Shown: positions 10,501-21,479 of the stretch, one piece after another
Position numbering within the stretch: position 1 is the stretch's first letter
Layout of the letters: every line of letters starts with the position of its first letter
Origin: Trichobilharzia szidati
Lineage: Eukaryota > Platyhelminthes > Trematoda > Strigeidida > Schistosomatidae
Assembly: GCA_944472155.2 (NCBI GenBank)
Contig: OX235271.1
Coordinates: forward strand, 22,637,710 to 22,701,709
Length of the DNA: 64,000 nt
Direction of reading: 5' to 3'
Made by a program: the position numbers and the translations under genes
The notes under the pieces: generated by a model
What the model was told of the DNA's origin: nothing
Seen by the model: only the letters and a program-made list of their open reading frames with translations
The model's database searches: none

Positions 10501-11159
10501 GAACCTTGTGACAGTTTATACTACTACTCGTTTAGGAATCAAGTTCGTCAGTGTTGTAGCCAGTTACACTCAGCTCACTGAGTTGAAGTAGTTCAAATCC
10601 CCAAATTCTGTTTAGTTATTTGGGCCTACTGATAATAGGTTGAGTAAGAATTTTCAATTTGCAAGGGGAAATTTCATCATGATTTCATTTGAAAACTGAA
10701 ATTATTCGTTTTAGTTTGCTTGAATCACGCTTAAACAGTTGACAGTTATTAAGTTTTAATTGTAGAAAGTATTCTTGTAAGCTAAGCTCAGCACCTGACC
10801 ACCTCTGTATGTTATTGTTCTCATTGTAATATGTTTGTATTTAGAAGTATAATTCATTAGTATAGCTGTGTCGATGATGTTATTTGCTAACCTTTACCAT
10901 GTTTATAATTAAGAAGAATTTTTATGAAACATGCATTGTTGTTGTTGGTGGATTCAGTGAATTGGTTGGTTCACACTTCAGCTGATTGAGTTGTATTGCT
11001 CTCCTCTTCTCTCATCTTCATCATCAGTGTTGAATAGCTCAATATAAGAAATAACACTGTTGTATGCAGTTTCGCTTTGAATCAATTCTGTATTCTTCTA
11101 ATCTAGTTGAAATTGACTTGTGTTATGCGTATTACTTAGGCTACTGGTTACATCACAAA
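10501..11159. other. Intronic sequence, no gene seen
   Basis: AT-rich sequence present only in copy A. No open frame or element recognised. Confidence 0.5.
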
Positions 11160-11466
11160 TTTGATAAATAACTTTATTATTTACAGTTATTACTATTATT
11201 ATCTAAGGTTCCGAGTCTAACATAAGGCTTGAACACCTTCCTTTCTGCAGTCATCTGTAGTTGGCTCCATGACTGCCCACAAGCTTTCATCCTTTCCTCA
11301 CACGATCTCCTCCATGGCATCATTGAACGTTTTACTCGTTGTTTTCCAATTGGGGTGTTCCACTTGTAGGTGTGGCGCTTGATGTCACTCAACGGTCTCT
11401 TTACTATGGGTCCGACCCATCTCCACCTTTTTTCCGGCATATTTCGAAGACAACAGACGATTGAAA
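11160..11466 (-). mobile_element. SR2-like LINE C-terminal fragment
   Basis: The minus-strand frame 11177-11440 reads PEKRWRWVGPIVKRPLSDIK and WRRSCEERMKACGQSWSQLQ, the conserved C-terminal tail of the RTE-type ORF2. The (AAT)n tail lies near 11200. The fragment is cut on its 5' side by the palindromic block at 11467. More of the same relic appears at about 11700-11990. Confidence 0.8.
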
Positions 11467-11578
11467 CAAAGGATATTCTTTTCGATAATTTCCTCTTCCG
11501 GCTCTACAATCATATATATATATATATATATATAGTTGTAGAGCCGGAAGAGGAAATTATCGAAAAGAATATTCTTTG
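11467..11578. repeat. Inverted repeat around a (TA)n core
   Basis: Arms of 44 nt at 11467-11510 and 11535-11578 are nearly perfect reverse complements, around a 24-nt AT-rich spacer with (TA)n. The arm holds TTTTCGATAATTTCCTCTTC. Copy B (24145-24251) keeps the right arm but has lost the inner 14 nt or so of the left arm. A half copy is near 61189. It could be a small foldback element. Confidence 0.75.
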
Positions 11579-12114
11579 CTCAAATTTTCTTTTATATTCT
11601 AAATGTCTGGATAAATATGTTTTGCTCTTTTTTGAAATCTTCCGGATATTTGTTAGAAAACAGGTTTATATTTTAGTTCGTTGCTAGAGTTTCTTGTTAT
11701 TTATTCTGTCTGGTTAGCCATCTGATGTTCATTATATTGAGTCAGGAAACGGTAGGTAGGTAGCTCTCGATGAAAGTCTTCATTGGCCTGTTGGAAACAT
11801 TTTTATTTTTAGTGAAGCGCTGAATCTCTGAAACATAACGAAGCGAAGCACTGACTGATTTGACATTTTAATGTTGTAAATCTGAATCTTGTTCTTTATT
11901 CCTTAGTGCAGTAGGTTTTCAGACTGATTTCAGAATAATAATCGTCAGTTTTACCTTTCTGACGAATAGCCTACTAGTCTCTCTCAAGTTGTGAAAAAAG
12001 GGGGAAAGATTGAGGGTGGTGAGACCAGCGACTCAACCTCTAAAAAATCACCCCAATCTCTACGAGAAATTTATCCCAGAGGAAAATATTAAAGATAAAT
12101 AACATCTTAAGTAT
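11579..12114 (-). mobile_element. Decayed SR2-like LINE relic
   Basis: From about 11700 to 11990 the minus strand shows worn matches to the ORF2 region just before the C-terminal tail (compare 40930-41110 read on the minus strand). No frame survives. The equivalent in copy B is about 24252-24600. The remaining sequence to 12114 shows nothing recognisable. Confidence 0.45.
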
Positions 12115-12355
12115 TGGTTTGTAGGGATTTTGTTTAATTGGTTTGGGGATTTCAGCATGAGCTGACATCGGTTAGAGAACCATTAGAAAACCGGCACCAG
12201 AGTACTGGACAAACAGGTGTTTGATCTATCAGGCTTCGAACCCAGGATCATCTTGTTATAGGGCCAGCCAGCTCGTAGACCAATTATCCACTATCAGCTG
12301 ATCCGATGGCCCATGAATTCCGACTTCTGCGAATTCATGACATAGCGTGACTACT
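12115..12355 (-). mobile_element. Family W retroposon, degenerate
   Basis: Minus-strand copy: the tail motif AGCTGACATCGGTTAGAGAA is seen on the plus strand, the hammerhead region is worn, and the GGTTCGAA box B equivalent is altered. The B counterpart is 24755-25010. Confidence 0.6.
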
Positions 12356-12489
12356 TAACAATGTTTTCTTCGATGAGTTCCCGCCTCACCTCTGACCTGC
12401 TGCACCCTACTGGTCACGGCTTCCAAATAGAACCCCAGGTAACTACTTGCCTGAATAGGGCCAGTCGCTGGTGAGCATCGGATTAATTT

Positions 12490-12696
12490 CCAAATATTGG
12501 ACCATGCACATGGTCCGGGGTTCGATATCCGGCCGACGAACTCCTTTACCTTGCTAAGCCAGAAATAATGCTGGTGAAGAGGAAAGGTTGAACATGAGGC
12601 TGGCAACCCCATCCTGTAAAATAAACATTGCTACAGAAACTTCAAGCCACTAGCTTGAAGCCCTATGTTCCAGTGGGGAACTTGAAGGAAAAAAAT
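12490..12696 (+). mobile_element. tRNA-headed SINE (type 3), 5' truncated
   Basis: Starts within the head (CATGCACATGGTCC), with box B GGGGTTCGATATCC, the full body GAAATAATGCTGGTGAAGAG, and the tail GAAGCCCTATGTTCCAGTGG with an A-run. It is absent from copy B at the matching place (25110), which points to insertion or loss after the copies separated. Confidence 0.7.
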
Positions 12697-12895
12697 GGTT
12701 TATAAGGATTTTGTTTGATTGGTTGGAGGATTTCATCGTGAGCTGATATCGAACCCCGGTGGTTGCATACTGCTGTGGAAGAGTCCCAAACACTAGGAAG
12801 AAACAGCTGGCTGTCTAGTACTCCCTGGTGCTGGTTTTCCAGTCGTTCTCTAACCGAAATCAGCTCATGATGAAATCCTCCAACCAACAAAAAAA
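12697..12895. mobile_element. Family W retroposon, foldback copy
   Basis: Begins with the family 3' end in reverse orientation (TGGTTGGAGGATTTCATCGT), switches at about 12750 to the plus orientation (AACCCCGGTGGTTGCATACT), runs through the worn hammerhead-like segment and ends with the normal 3' end. The matching copy in B is 25120-25318. Confidence 0.65.
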
Positions 12896-13534
12896 AATAC
12901 CTTAGTTGACGTTTTTAATTATCTGTCAAATCATTTGATGTGTCTATTATGACTGAATTAACGTAAGGTTATCTGCAAGACTGAAAAACAGGTAGAAGAT
13001 TCATGTAAAGAGATAACCGAGGTAAAGGAATTAACTGTCAAAATTTCTTCTTCGGTATGTAAAAGACGAACGAACTGGTGAAGTAAACCAGAAGTCATCG
13101 GAATCCACCTGAAAAAGACAAACCTTACCGTAATCATCTTTATATGAATGTAAAAACTGACAACCCCTCCCTACCTGTTCCATTTTACAAATTATCATTA
13201 TTTTAATTATGTTATTATTCAGCCTAATTTACTTCTAATTGTAATCAACTTTGTTAATTTGATCACTCATTTATTCTTCTTATTCTACAAACTATGCATT
13301 ATAATCCTTTAAGCATTTGTTTAATATTCTCAAAAATATTTCTACGCTTTAATTGTTGTGCTAATTGTCTTGGTTAATTATCAATGGCCTGGCTTTTTGA
13401 CATGTGAATATTGATTAAAATGAGAAATTCCTCCCTTTTCAACTCAATGATGATGATTACAAGATGTTTAAATTATTAAAAACTTTGCAAAATTTTCAAG
13501 ACTAATCATACTCTCTATTATTTTTTTTTCTCTG
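12896..13534. other. Intronic sequence up to the N gap
   Basis: No element recognised. It matches copy B 25319-25970 closely. The last bases before the gap match those about two dozen bases before the acceptor of exon E2 in copy B, so the A version of E2 should lie in the gap. Confidence 0.65.
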
Positions 13535-14032
13535 NNNNNNNNNNNNNNNNNNNNNNNNNNNNNNNNNNNNNNNNNNNNNNNNNNNNNNNNNNNNNNNNNN
13601 NNNNNNNNNNNNNNNNNNNNNNNNNNNNNNNNNNNNNNNNNNNNNNNNNNNNNNNNNNNNNNNNNNNNNNNNNNNNNNNNNNNNNNNNNNNNNNNNNNNN
13701 NNNNNNNNNNNNNNNNNNNNNNNNNNNNNNNNNNNNNNNNNNNNNNNNNNNNNNNNNNNNNNNNNNNNNNNNNNNNNNNNNNNNNNNNNNNNNNNNNNNN
13801 NNNNNNNNNNNNNNNNNNNNNNNNNNNNNNNNNNNNNNNNNNNNNNNNNNNNNNNNNNNNNNNNNNNNNNNNNNNNNNNNNNNNNNNNNNNNNNNNNNNN
13901 NNNNNNNNNNNNNNNNNNNNNNNNNNNNNNNNNNNNNNNNNNNNNNNNNNNNNNNNNNNNNNNNNNNNNNNNNNNNNNNNNNNNNNNNNNNNNNNNNNNN
14001 NNNNNNNNNNNNNNNNNNNNNNNNNNNNNNNN
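13535..14032. other. Assembly gap (N run)
   Basis: 498 unknown bases. Reading frames that cross it are artefacts of the N run. It separates copy A from a piece of LINE endonuclease. Confidence 1.
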
Positions 14033-14720
14033 CACAGGATTTTGATATCGCTCTTTGGGACGTTGTCCATTACTGTTTGTAGTTGACTGTAGAAATCCTC
14101 CTTCTTCTCATGTTCTGAGGCATTTGTAGGCGCGTAGCACTGAATGATTGTAACCTTTTTTCCTTTTGAGTTGAACCTGGCTGTCATTATCCTGGAGGAG
14201 ATTGGTTCCCATTGCATGAGAGCTTTAGCCGCTGTTGGTGACATCATGATGGCTACTCCCTCGGTGTGCTCGTGATCGTCCTCTGGGTGACCGGAGTAGA
14301 TTATTGTCTCTCCAGTTGATAGTTGGCTCCTTCCACATCCGTTCCATCTGCTCTCGCAGATTCCTAACACTTCTATTTTATATCTCCTCATTTCTGCGGC
14401 TACCTGAGCAGCCTTCCCAGCTTCGTACATTGTACGAACATTCCACGTCCCCGTCCTTATTTTCGCTTTCATCGAAAGAAGGCACATCGGCTGACTGGCT
14501 TCCCGAAGGCTTTCACCAGCCCGCGTCATTTCACTTCCCCGATTCCAGCGAGAAATAAGGTCACTATTTGTAATTTTAGAATTTTGAATATATTTGTGCG
14601 TTGAAGTTTCTGTAGCAATTTGGTTAAGTTTTGGGGGTGGAGTTGCTAGCACCACGCCCCAACCCTCCCTCTTTATCCGGGCTTGGGACCGGCTAGAATA
14701 CTAGTGACCTAGTAATCTAG
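14033..14720 (-). mobile_element. SR2-like LINE 5' end: UTR and AP-type endonuclease
   Basis: The minus strand from about 14720 gives a 5' untranslated part rich in C/G (CCCAAGCCCGGATAAAGAGG), then a coding frame with KIRTGTWNVRTMYEAGK, IEVLGICESRWNG (the catalytic Glu region of APE-type endonucleases), EGVAIMMSP and VTIIQCYAPTN. The frame is open until the N gap at 14032. This is the only LINE copy here that keeps its 5' part. Whether its ORF continued intact cannot be seen. Confidence 0.88.
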
Positions 14721-15049
14721 GCGAGGTTATACATAACATTATGAATCAATAAATCGGATCTGTAATCTTGAGAACATCGGTACTTTGTAGCTATTTCTAT
14801 GTAAATAATTCAGCGTTAGGCAACATCTCTAGCTTATCAGTATTTAATAAGCAATTCTTAAATATCTGGTATTTTTCATGTAACTATATACATATATAGA
14901 GCTTTTTGTACTTGAATTTTCATACTTTGAGTGACATTTTTCTTCTTTTATCGATTTGTTAACAAAACTCCCCTTTATTGTGAACATAATTTTGCTATAT
15001 AGAGATACCAAATTCAAAATAAACATTCCCTTGTCAAGTCTCTGTTCTT
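14721..15049. other. Intronic sequence, no gene seen
   Basis: AT-rich; nothing recognisable. Confidence 0.5.
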
Positions 15050-15232
15050 CTGCCTCGAGCTCGTAGGCCATTAAGCCACTAGGACGCGTAACCGAAAGGT
15101 CCTGGTTACGGACCCTGCTGGTGGGTGCGTCATGCCGAAGAGGCACAAGCACTAGGACGAAACAACTGGCTGTCCAGTACTCCGGTGCTGGTTTTCCACT
15201 GACTCTCTAACTGATGTTAGCTCGTGAGCAAT
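15050..15232 (+). mobile_element. Family W retroposon, degenerate
   Basis: Head with AAGCCACTAGGACGCGTAAC, worn box B, GTGGGTGCGTCATGCCGAAG where the hammerhead stem I would be, GGACGAAACAACTGGCTGTC, and tail. Stem I and stem II of the hammerhead-like module are both broken. Confidence 0.6.
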
Positions 15233-15242
15233 ACTCTAAAGT

Positions 15243-15390
15243 TAATAATCCATGAATATTGGGACACAAATAGCCAGTAAAAGCAAATGAAAATCATATT
15301 TATGTCTTGTACTCCAATATAGTTTCTGATGTAATTTTCATTTGCTTCAACTAGCTATTTACATTCTAATATTCATGGATTTATAACACT
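15243..15390. repeat. Imperfect inverted repeat
   Basis: Arms of about 55 nt (15243-15298 and 15335-15390) share AATCCATGAATATT and AAGCAAATGAAAAT in opposite orientation. The spacer is about 40 nt. Possibly a small foldback element; no other copy was noticed in the window. Confidence 0.55.
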
Positions 15391-15629
15391 GTAGACCCGG
15401 AAAAAGAAATCTGCTCAAAAATCATCTTGTTCTAATTGGGAAAATATTCAATTTTAATAATGTACTCATTATTCAACGTGTCAACAGTTACTTTCTTAAT
15501 TAATGATGGGGAACGTTTTATTTATATTTTTGTGAAGGTCATTCAAAATGCTTGATATGTTAAGCTCTTGACTTAAAAAATTTAATTCCATCAAATAGAA
15601 AAGCCATTGGGTTATACTTGAAGTTATTT

Positions 15630-15737
15630 GTTTAATGGTAACTAAGAGTGGGACTCAAGACACACGTTTTGTTCTATTTGGTGTTCGTCATTTGGATGTG
15701 CCTGCTCCTGAATAAGTCTTAAATAGGACTTGACGCC
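15630..15737 (-). mobile_element. Sm-alpha-like hammerhead retroposon, decayed
   Basis: The minus strand resembles the module at 5761-5805 (ATCCAAATGACGAA, then GAACAAAACG) with many substitutions. Stem II and the GAAA are damaged. Confidence 0.5.
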
Positions 15738-16819
15738 CGTCCTGGACCACCCCATTCCTGCTGTAAGCTACCAGCACACACAGGTAATCTCAAGTTAGTA
15801 GTTACATAGTGCACTTGATGTTTGTAGCTTAGAGCCTACTGATATAGAGAATAAGTCAAGCATAAAATAGCTTACTGTAGTTCTGTCCTCTGACCTTCCA
15901 TGATCTCCCCACTTTACATTAAGAAGTTAAGATAATCTGGAATTACTCAACCTTTACTTTTACAATTTATTAACTTTTACGTCTTACCTATTATTCTTTA
16001 TTGCTCCCACTTAGTGTTTCCTGGGCTACTCACAAAAAAGATTACGTCATATTGCGAAGGGCATTTAAGATGGTTAGTAGGCTAAGTTGTGTACCACTTC
16101 GTCAATTCACTACGATCATAGTGTGGTGAGAGCTGGCTGCTAGCCAAAGTTGGTAGACAGTAATTGATGTCAATGTTTATGTCCCCAATATTAGTGGTGA
16201 GAAAATGCGAACAAAGGCTTTGCGTAGGCGGATACAGTTAGCATATGGATGATCTGACACAGCCACAAAGAGATGCAAGGTTAACTTTTTGTGAGAAACA
16301 ACCAATCAAAAGACTGTATTTTCTACTAACAATAATCTACAATAATGTATATTAAAATCTATAAATATGTGTTGATTTTCCTCAATAAACGTTCTGTTGC
16401 CTGGCCCTTGTCTTCTGTTGTTACAATAGTACACGGACACCTAAAGTAAAGTGAGAAATGGTCTAAATCCATATTGTCCTGACTCTCAACACCCTGTCTA
16501 TTCACAAATCTTCCCCTGTATCTCATCGCGCAGAAATAGAAGTCATTATAAAAGATTATATGTGTTCGCACACCAAGTACAGAAACTTAGCAATACCCTA
16601 TTTGGCTCACTTTCTATGTGAAACTTACGACTTACTGTATAATTAGCATTTTTAAAAATGACCCAGTTGTTCTCCAATGTTTGTAATTTTATGCTGACAC
16701 TCACTATCCCCATTTTGGGTTATTAATACTAATATTATTTATTGTTATTGTTATTATTATCATTTTACATTTGTGCACTTTGACCCTACTGTTTCTGCTA
16801 ATGCCAAAAATTGTTATCA
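15738..16819. other. Sequence between copies A and B, no gene seen
   Basis: AT-rich and not matched elsewhere in the window by eye. The minus-strand frame at 16359-16571 has no family signal. Confidence 0.5.
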
Positions 16820-17119
16820 TCAATAATTTTAGTTAAGTTTACCTGGTGATGTATTTTTTCTTTCTGTTGTTGCTGTTGTTGAGTAGATTAGAGATGGAAT
16901 ACTGTACAAAATGCTGAAAATTCCACACTGTATCATAAGCACTGTTTTTGGAATAAAGCAAATTATTACTATTATTATTATTATTATTATTAACAAAAAT
17001 AACGAGCCATCCGTCCAAGTAGTGTATATAGGGAAATGACACTGATCAATTTGGTTCAGACAGGAAATCACAAGTATAAATGAATATTAGATTACAGGTT
17101 CATTCATATTCTGTCTACA

Positions 17120-17425
17120 CTTGTGTGTGTACCATTGGGCCAGTTAATTTCACGAATGATGTTTTCATGATTTCATCGTGAGCTGAAATCGGTTAGAAAA
17201 CCACCACAGAGTACTGGACAGTCGTCAGCTGTTTCCTCCTAGTTCATAGGACTGTTGCACAGCAGTAGGCATCCATCGCTAGGGTTTGAACCCACTACTA
17301 TCTGCCAATTACAAGGTGAGAGAGCTCGTAGACCATTCAGTAGCCACTGGGACCGGATCCAATAACCATCCCTTGAATTCCAACTTCGGCCAATAATTCA
17401 AGATGTAGTGAGTGCGACTAGCACT
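17120..17425 (-). mobile_element. Family W retroposon, B copy
   Basis: Counterpart of 290-585, same orientation and the same disrupted hammerhead-like segment, so the insertion predates the A/B duplication. Confidence 0.65.
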
Positions 17426-17500
17426 AGTCAGGGTCATCGGCGAGTTTTCATTTTCTTTCAGTTCGTTTACTTTTAGTCACTTCTACAGCCATTCATTCAC

Positions 17501-17537
<37 letters not shown>

Positions 17538-17547
17538 TCCTTTCCAG

Positions 17548-17774
17548 TTATCTCCTGAGATGAATCGTTTTCCACAGATCAATAATAATAACAATAATAA
17601 TATTAGTAATAATCCAGTTAAGTATAATAACTTATCACCAGTCTTCAGTACCTCCTTCTCTCCTTTGTTATCTTCGTCATCATCAGCAGTAGCAGCAACA
17701 ACATCAAACGTAACTAATCTTCATAAAACTGTTGAATCAGTGTATATCAACCGGAAAATCGATAATGACAGATG
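17548..17774 (+). CDS. First coding exon, downstream copy (E1B)
   Basis: The acceptor TTTCCTTTCCAG ends at 17547, preceded by a longer (ATT)n run than in E1A. ATG is at 17560 and the donor GTGAGT begins at 17775. It has 71 codons plus TG, phase 2. The protein is that of E1A with four more residues in the Asn run. Substitutions against E1A are CCT/CCA, AAT/AAC, GTC/GTT and GTA/GTG, all silent. E1A cannot be spliced to E1B in series, because joining them gives a stop after four codons. E1B is the copy with a visible phase-matched partner, exon E2 at 25994, so it is my preferred first exon. No known domain; the segment is probably disordered. Confidence 0.68.
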
Positions 17775-18024
17775 GTGAGTCAGCAGGATTTTGTATATTG
17801 TTTGAAATAGTATGTGTTGTTTCATCTGTGAAAACTATTAAATTATTAGTCATGCTAGTGTAAATGAAATGAACAAATGATATTTACATATATATATATA
17901 TATATATGCTGTGCATGCCCCTTAAAAATTCGTTTTTTGTTATAATAGGTATGTTTTACGATAAGTTGGTGATAATCAATTTTATGCCTCTTGGTATAAT
18001 AATAGTCAAGAGAATTGAAGTTTA

Positions 18025-18492
18025 ATTGTTGGCTTGTAGGGATTTGATTTGATTTGATTGGTTACAGGATTTCATCATGATCTGACATCAGTTAGAGAAC
18101 TATGAGGAAACTGAACAGCCAGCTGTCTCGTCCTAGTACTTGAGATTCGTCAGCAGAGAAGTCGTGACCAGTGGGATACTTCAGGTCGGGTGTGAGGACA
18201 AATAATTGTCACCACCGATGACAGTGGCTAGTAGTACCAGTCGCGCTATATCGTGCATGAATTGGCAGAAATTTGTATTCATTGACTGGTCATTTGATCG
18301 GGTCCCACCGGCTGCTTAAGGATATACAAGTTCTCCTTGTAACCGGGAGGTCCTGTTCTGAGTTCGAACCCTGGTGTCGAGAGCATATTGGTGAAGAGTC
18401 CCATGAAGTAGGGCGAAACAGCTGGCTGTCCAGTGCTCCCTGGTGGTTTTCCAATGGCTTTCTAACCGACTTCAACTGATGAAAATAATGGA
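18025..18492. mobile_element. Family W retroposon, long foldback copy
   Basis: The minus-orientation 3' half (GATTGGTTACAGGATTTCAT onward) runs to about 18161, then the plus orientation follows with the GAGGACAAATAATTGTCACC leader, the tRNA-like head, GGGCGAAACAGCTGGCTGTC and the 3' end. The core reads GTGAAGA, so the first hammerhead core base is G. Confidence 0.65.
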
Positions 18493-19244
18493 ATATCATG
18501 ATTATTGAAACTTAATGTTATTTTAATTAGATTCTAGAATTAACTTTTTCAAATGATAGACAGTAGTCGCTGTCATTTAACCTGTAGCTCTTTGTTTATA
18601 ATATGCTTCTCATCTTTGGTCAGTAAAGCAGAAGAGTGGAATATAACAGATTGTTTCTGTAGACAATATGATGTTGATTACTCTTCAGTTTTACAACTGA
18701 TCACTAGCAACTTGAATAGCTCAATGAGAATGTTTCTGTTATTTACCTTGTATTGGATAAGTATGAATATCTGAAGTAACGTCAATACCCTTGAATTTGA
18801 AGATATTTCAATGGGACATTCAATTTAAAATCACTTCATCATAGACTCGGACTCTTCTAGAGTGAATTCACAGTGTTCTTCAGCTTGTGTTACACATTTT
18901 AAATCAATTGTCCTCCAGTTTTTCTATAGCTTCTTCACTTATCTTGTTATTTAGCGGTTTAATGCCAGCTTAGGTTAAAAAAAAGAGTTATTGGTGATTG
19001 TATCAAGAAAATGGAGGTCAATCCATATAAAGTCTTTGGCTGTTGGCTTAAGCTACATAGAGAAGTGTAGACCGCCTAGTTGGGATTCTTTTTGGACACT
19101 AAGACTTTCGGTGATATGCCTCAGAATCGTTCTCAGTGTCTCAGATGCATTCACTATTTATAAACTCGTAAATCCACCAAATCCTCACCATTTTCTATAT
19201 GTTTATTCTTTCTGCATTACACTTCCGTTCAATATAGTTCCTTT
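18493..19244. other. Intronic sequence, no gene seen
   Basis: AT-rich, specific to copy B. Short plus-strand frames at 18553-18774 and 18991-19254 lack any family signal. A worn trace of the second LINE 3' UTR may lie near 19060-19140 (TAGTTGGGATTCTTTTTGGA). Confidence 0.4.
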
Positions 19245-19492
19245 AGTACGTTGATGGTTCAGCGATAGAACGCTTGCCAACCACGCCTCACGTGGTCCGG
19301 GATTCGATCCCCGGCCAATGTAGCCATAAACCCCTGTAAACTGGTGATAGAGTGAGGCCAGCAAAGAGAGAAGGTTGGGTGTGTGAGGCTAGCAAACCCA
19401 CTCAGTAAAAAGCAAAACCACTACCACTGAGACTTCGAAGCTCTAGCTGTGAAGCCCCCTATGTTCTACTTAGGATGTAAAGGAATAAAAAT
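19245..19492 (+). mobile_element. tRNA-headed SINE (type 3), diverged
   Basis: Head with TGGTTCAGCGATAGAACGC (box A-like), box B GGATTCGATCCCC, body and tail TATGTTCTACTTAGGATGTA then AAGGAATAAAA. Older than the copy at 55931 judging by its substitutions. Confidence 0.65.
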
Positions 19493-19624
19493 TTTTAAAA
19501 AAATCAGTTCCTTCAGATTTCTTTCCCTCTACTTTCCTCTGGTATACTATGAGTGTGGCAACAACCTGAAGTGCTGCAATTCTGTCCAAAGAATCAGTCA
19601 ACTGCTTACCACTGCTTTCTCTGT

Positions 19625-20400
19625 TTTCGACATAGAACTTTGCACATATGCGCGGCAGTTCAAGTCCCCACACTCCATGTAGCACACAAAGCAAGAGAAG
19701 AAAGTAGGAGAAATGCATAATATAGACAGTAAACAGAGGTGTGAGACAAAGGAATATTAATGACGGAGAACAAAACAGTTTCATTGGAAATCATAAGTCA
19801 CAAGGAGTGGATGCATCTGCGCCAGACATTGAGGACGATTTTGAGCCATGTCACCAATTGTTTCCAACCATTGGCTTTTACCATCCCGAGGACCCCAACC
19901 AGCAAGTTTACACCTTCATACGACACTGGCTTAGACTAACTGTTATAGATTTCATTGACTGGTGCCATGTTTTGGTTTGACCGCCGCTAGCTCTTTTCCA
20001 GCCTGGCCATATATCAGCTAACATTGCCCATTGTCGAGGAAGGCGATGACTAGGCATACGTAACACATGTCCCAACCATCTCAGTCGATGTAATTTCACA
20101 GTCTCATCGATTGATTTCCCCTCCCACCTACCTAGCACTCGACCGAAGCCTTACCTCAATATTGCTCACCTTATCATACCACTTCGCGCGGGAGATGGAA
20201 CGCAGACACCTATGATCGAAGACAGCTAATCTTTTCATGTCTTCCGCTCTCAATAGCCAGGTCTCACAGCCATAAAGGAGGACGGAGCGGACTGTTGAGC
20301 AGTACAGACGCCCTTTGGTGGGTAGTCTTCGCCAGAGACGGCGTAAACTGGCGTATGCGAAACTAGCCCTCTGTATCTGTGCTGAGATTTCGTCAGCTTA
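19625..20400 (-). mobile_element. LINE fragment (second LINE family), minus strand
   Basis: On the minus strand: KLHRLRWLGHVLRMPSHRLP and surrounding C-terminal RT sequence, then the 3' UTR toward 19625. It corresponds in content to 1195-2117, but the orientation is opposite and the insertion is a separate event in copy B. It is 5' truncated, with no catalytic motif. Confidence 0.75.
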
Positions 20401-20918
20401 CCACTGCTTTAGACACATATAGCGAATCTGCTTATTTATACTCGTATAAGTAGGAATAACAATAGAATAACTGTTATACCATCTCATTCAAATATCTGTT
20501 GCTCATAATCTCAAGTGTAAGTCACCTATTTTGTTGTTTTATTTAAGAGGAGAGGATGTCTCATTACGCTTCTATATATGTTTCTTAGTTGAATTTCTTC
20601 AAATTCCTCTTGTTGTCTATGCAAAGAACGGGAACTTCAGTAACAACATCATTGGCTTTGATATCTCTCACTCACTCACTCTCTCTCTCTCCCTCTAATA
20701 TTGACCCAAACTGCTGAGTATGATAAAAAAATTTCTTTTTTGAAAAAAATTACTGATGAGTCAGTGTATGCCTAATTTATTGCAACTATTCTTTATCTGA
20801 TGACATCATGTAAACATGAATTGCAGTTATAGAGTATTAAAAAATCACCTTGACCTGAATAAGAAAGCATATACTTACTAGTCAATATGGGTATTGTTGA
20901 ACTCGTCGCTGCTACCAG

Positions 20919-20919
<1 letters not shown>

Positions 20920-20960
<41 letters not shown>
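20920..20960. repeat. (TA)n microsatellite
   Basis: Pure TA run; counterpart of 2419-2459 in copy A. A second run sits at 21164-21186. Confidence 0.9.
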
Positions 20961-20962
<2 letters not shown>

Positions 20963-21479
20963 CTTATAAGTAGGATTAAATAGCCAAAGCTCATTTACTT
21001 TTTTTAATTTTCTATTTTTAAGCATAACCTCAATGCTAATATTTCATTGTCTGAGGAAAATTGTATTCAGCGAACAGCTAGCTTAGTAATACTTTGTACC
21101 AAGGTCAATTTGAGTGTAATTATCTACTGTCCTCAATACAAGTGTCTATTATAGTCACGAGTATAAATATATATATATATATATATGCGGGTTAATCAAT
21201 GAACTTACTTCAAATCGGTTGTATTGATGTTTTATGAGTAAAATCTGAACTCTAAAATAAAATATCATTCTATGTTTCCCCTTTATGACTGTTTTGTCTA
21301 CTGCGCAAAGCAGTGAAGGAAGTTCGACTCAGCGATGTACACTACTAACTCACAAGACTAGTTATGTTCAACTTAGTAGTGCTCATGAGAGGAAAACAAG
21401 TGGTCCCTACTCCACTCTGGTTAGGTTGAACTCATAAAAAGTTGTTAATTTGACATTGTTTCGTTTGTAAGTGAAAATT

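Larger units (their letters stand above)
1..13534 (+). repeat. Segmental duplication, copy A
   Basis: Position 1 aligns with 16820 and the match runs on with small differences through the first coding exon, the (TA)n tracts, the Penelope-like element and several short retroposons up to about 5617. It resumes at about 11456 and continues to the N gap at 13535. A differs from B by a LINE insertion at about 1180-2117 and by about 5.8 kb (5618-11455) that B lacks. The left end is cut by the window. Divergence looks like a few percent with indels. Confidence 0.85.

Noticed and set aside
13468..14655. 395-codon frame on the minus strand
   Set aside because: Its middle is the N gap. Only the part above 14032 is real sequence, and that is LINE endonuclease.
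705..17774. Splicing of E1A to E1B in series
   Set aside because: E1A leaves phase 2; E1B read in that frame hits TGA after four codons.
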